Shown one piece after another: positions 63,871-64,000 of a stretch of DNA of 64,000 nucleotides. A program made the position numbers and the translations under genes. The notes under the pieces were generated by a model. That model made no database searches, was not told the DNA's origin, and worked only from the letters and a program-made list of their open reading frames with translations. The number at the start of each line of letters is the position of its first letter. Position 1 is the first letter of the stretch. The DNA comes from Fluviicola sp. (GTDB taxonomy: Bacteria; Bacteroidota; Bacteroidia; Flavobacteriales_D; Crocinitomicaceae), in assembly GCF_029266855.1 (NCBI RefSeq), contig NZ_JAQSWB010000006.1, positions 62,001 through 126,000 on the forward strand, given 5' to 3'.

Positions 63871-64000
63871 ATGATTTCTCCTTACAACGACGAGTACTTT
63901 ATGCGCCAGGCATATATGGAAGCACAAAAGGCTTTCGAATTAGGGGAAGTGCCTGTTGGTGCTGTTGTTGTTGTAAATAACCAGATCATTGCCAGGGCGC
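63871..64000 (+). CDS. tadA: tRNA-specific adenosine deaminase (5' part, cut by window edge)
   Basis: 43 codons are visible from the ATG at 63871. MRQAYMEAQKAFELGEVPVG then AVVVVNNQIIARA is the N-terminus of the TadA/cytidine-deaminase fold. The zinc-binding HAE motif should lie just beyond the edge. TadA makes inosine at the wobble position of tRNA-Arg. It lies nine bases after the cyclase gene and probably ends the operon seen here. The short visible part leaves a related nucleoside deaminase possible. Confidence 0.85.
   Translation, partial: MISPYNDEYFMRQAYMEAQKAFELGEVPVGAVVVVNNQIIARA

Noticed and set aside
1-64000. CRISPR array, insertion sequence or prophage
   Set aside because: No regularly spaced direct repeats with unique spacers, and no transposase, integrase or phage structural gene was seen.

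Overview
The window is chromosomal DNA of a Bacteroidota bacterium. Signs of this are four proteins with type IX secretion (T9SS) C-terminal sorting domains, Bacteroidota-type promoters (-7 box TAnnTTTG), weak Shine-Dalgarno signals, a YtxJ/bacillithiol protein, a short AMP nucleosidase, and signal peptides that nearly always put Gln at the mature N-terminus. Gene content fits Flavobacteriales, perhaps a Crocinitomicaceae/Fluviicola relative; that placement is inference.

Layout. 1-2850: a LytS-type sensor kinase with a beta-propeller, cut by the window edge, divergent from a T9SS surface protein (2974-5133). 5338-21001: a 15.7 kb insecticidal-type Tc toxin operon on the minus strand, with a TcB-TcC fusion first and TcA second. 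The fusion ends in a variable cargo domain that resembles SleB-type cell-wall hydrolases; this is the most unusual content here. 21.5-31 kb: amino-acid permease, PNGase F-like T9SS glycosidase with a LamG insertion, YihY/BrkB membrane protein, M61 peptidase and catalase. 31.5-37 kb: a sigma-54 response regulator with its hybrid kinase, and an S41 peptidase divergent from an AraC regulator. 38.2 kb: tRNA-Leu(CAA) with its own promoter and terminator. 38.4-52 kb: CotH-family T9SS protein, HutI, TraB/GumN protein, an ATPase with degenerate nucleotide motifs, AMP nucleosidase, GH92 mannosidase and a large T9SS metalloprotease. 52-57 kb: minus-strand operon of a TPR-SpoIIE phosphatase, GH20 hexosaminidase and CutC. 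57-61 kb: S9 peptidase and three related small lipoproteins. 61.4-64 kb: a tight operon pheS - ytxJ - glutaminyl cyclase - tadA (cut by the window edge).

How the genes fit together. Many products act outside the cytoplasm. The PNGase-like protein, GH92 and GH20 could dismantle N-glycans in sequence, with peptidases taking the protein. The membrane-anchored glutaminyl cyclase could cap the many exported proteins here that start with Gln after signal-peptide cleavage. The Tc operon supplies a toxin injection machine.

Intergenic DNA holds several repeats: two arrays with an 11-bp period, one 24-bp exact direct repeat, a nested inverted repeat before GH92, imperfect inverted repeats near 29.2 and 44.5 kb, and an interrupted palindrome at both ends of the two-component operon. 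No CRISPR array, insertion sequence, rRNA or recognised riboswitch was seen.
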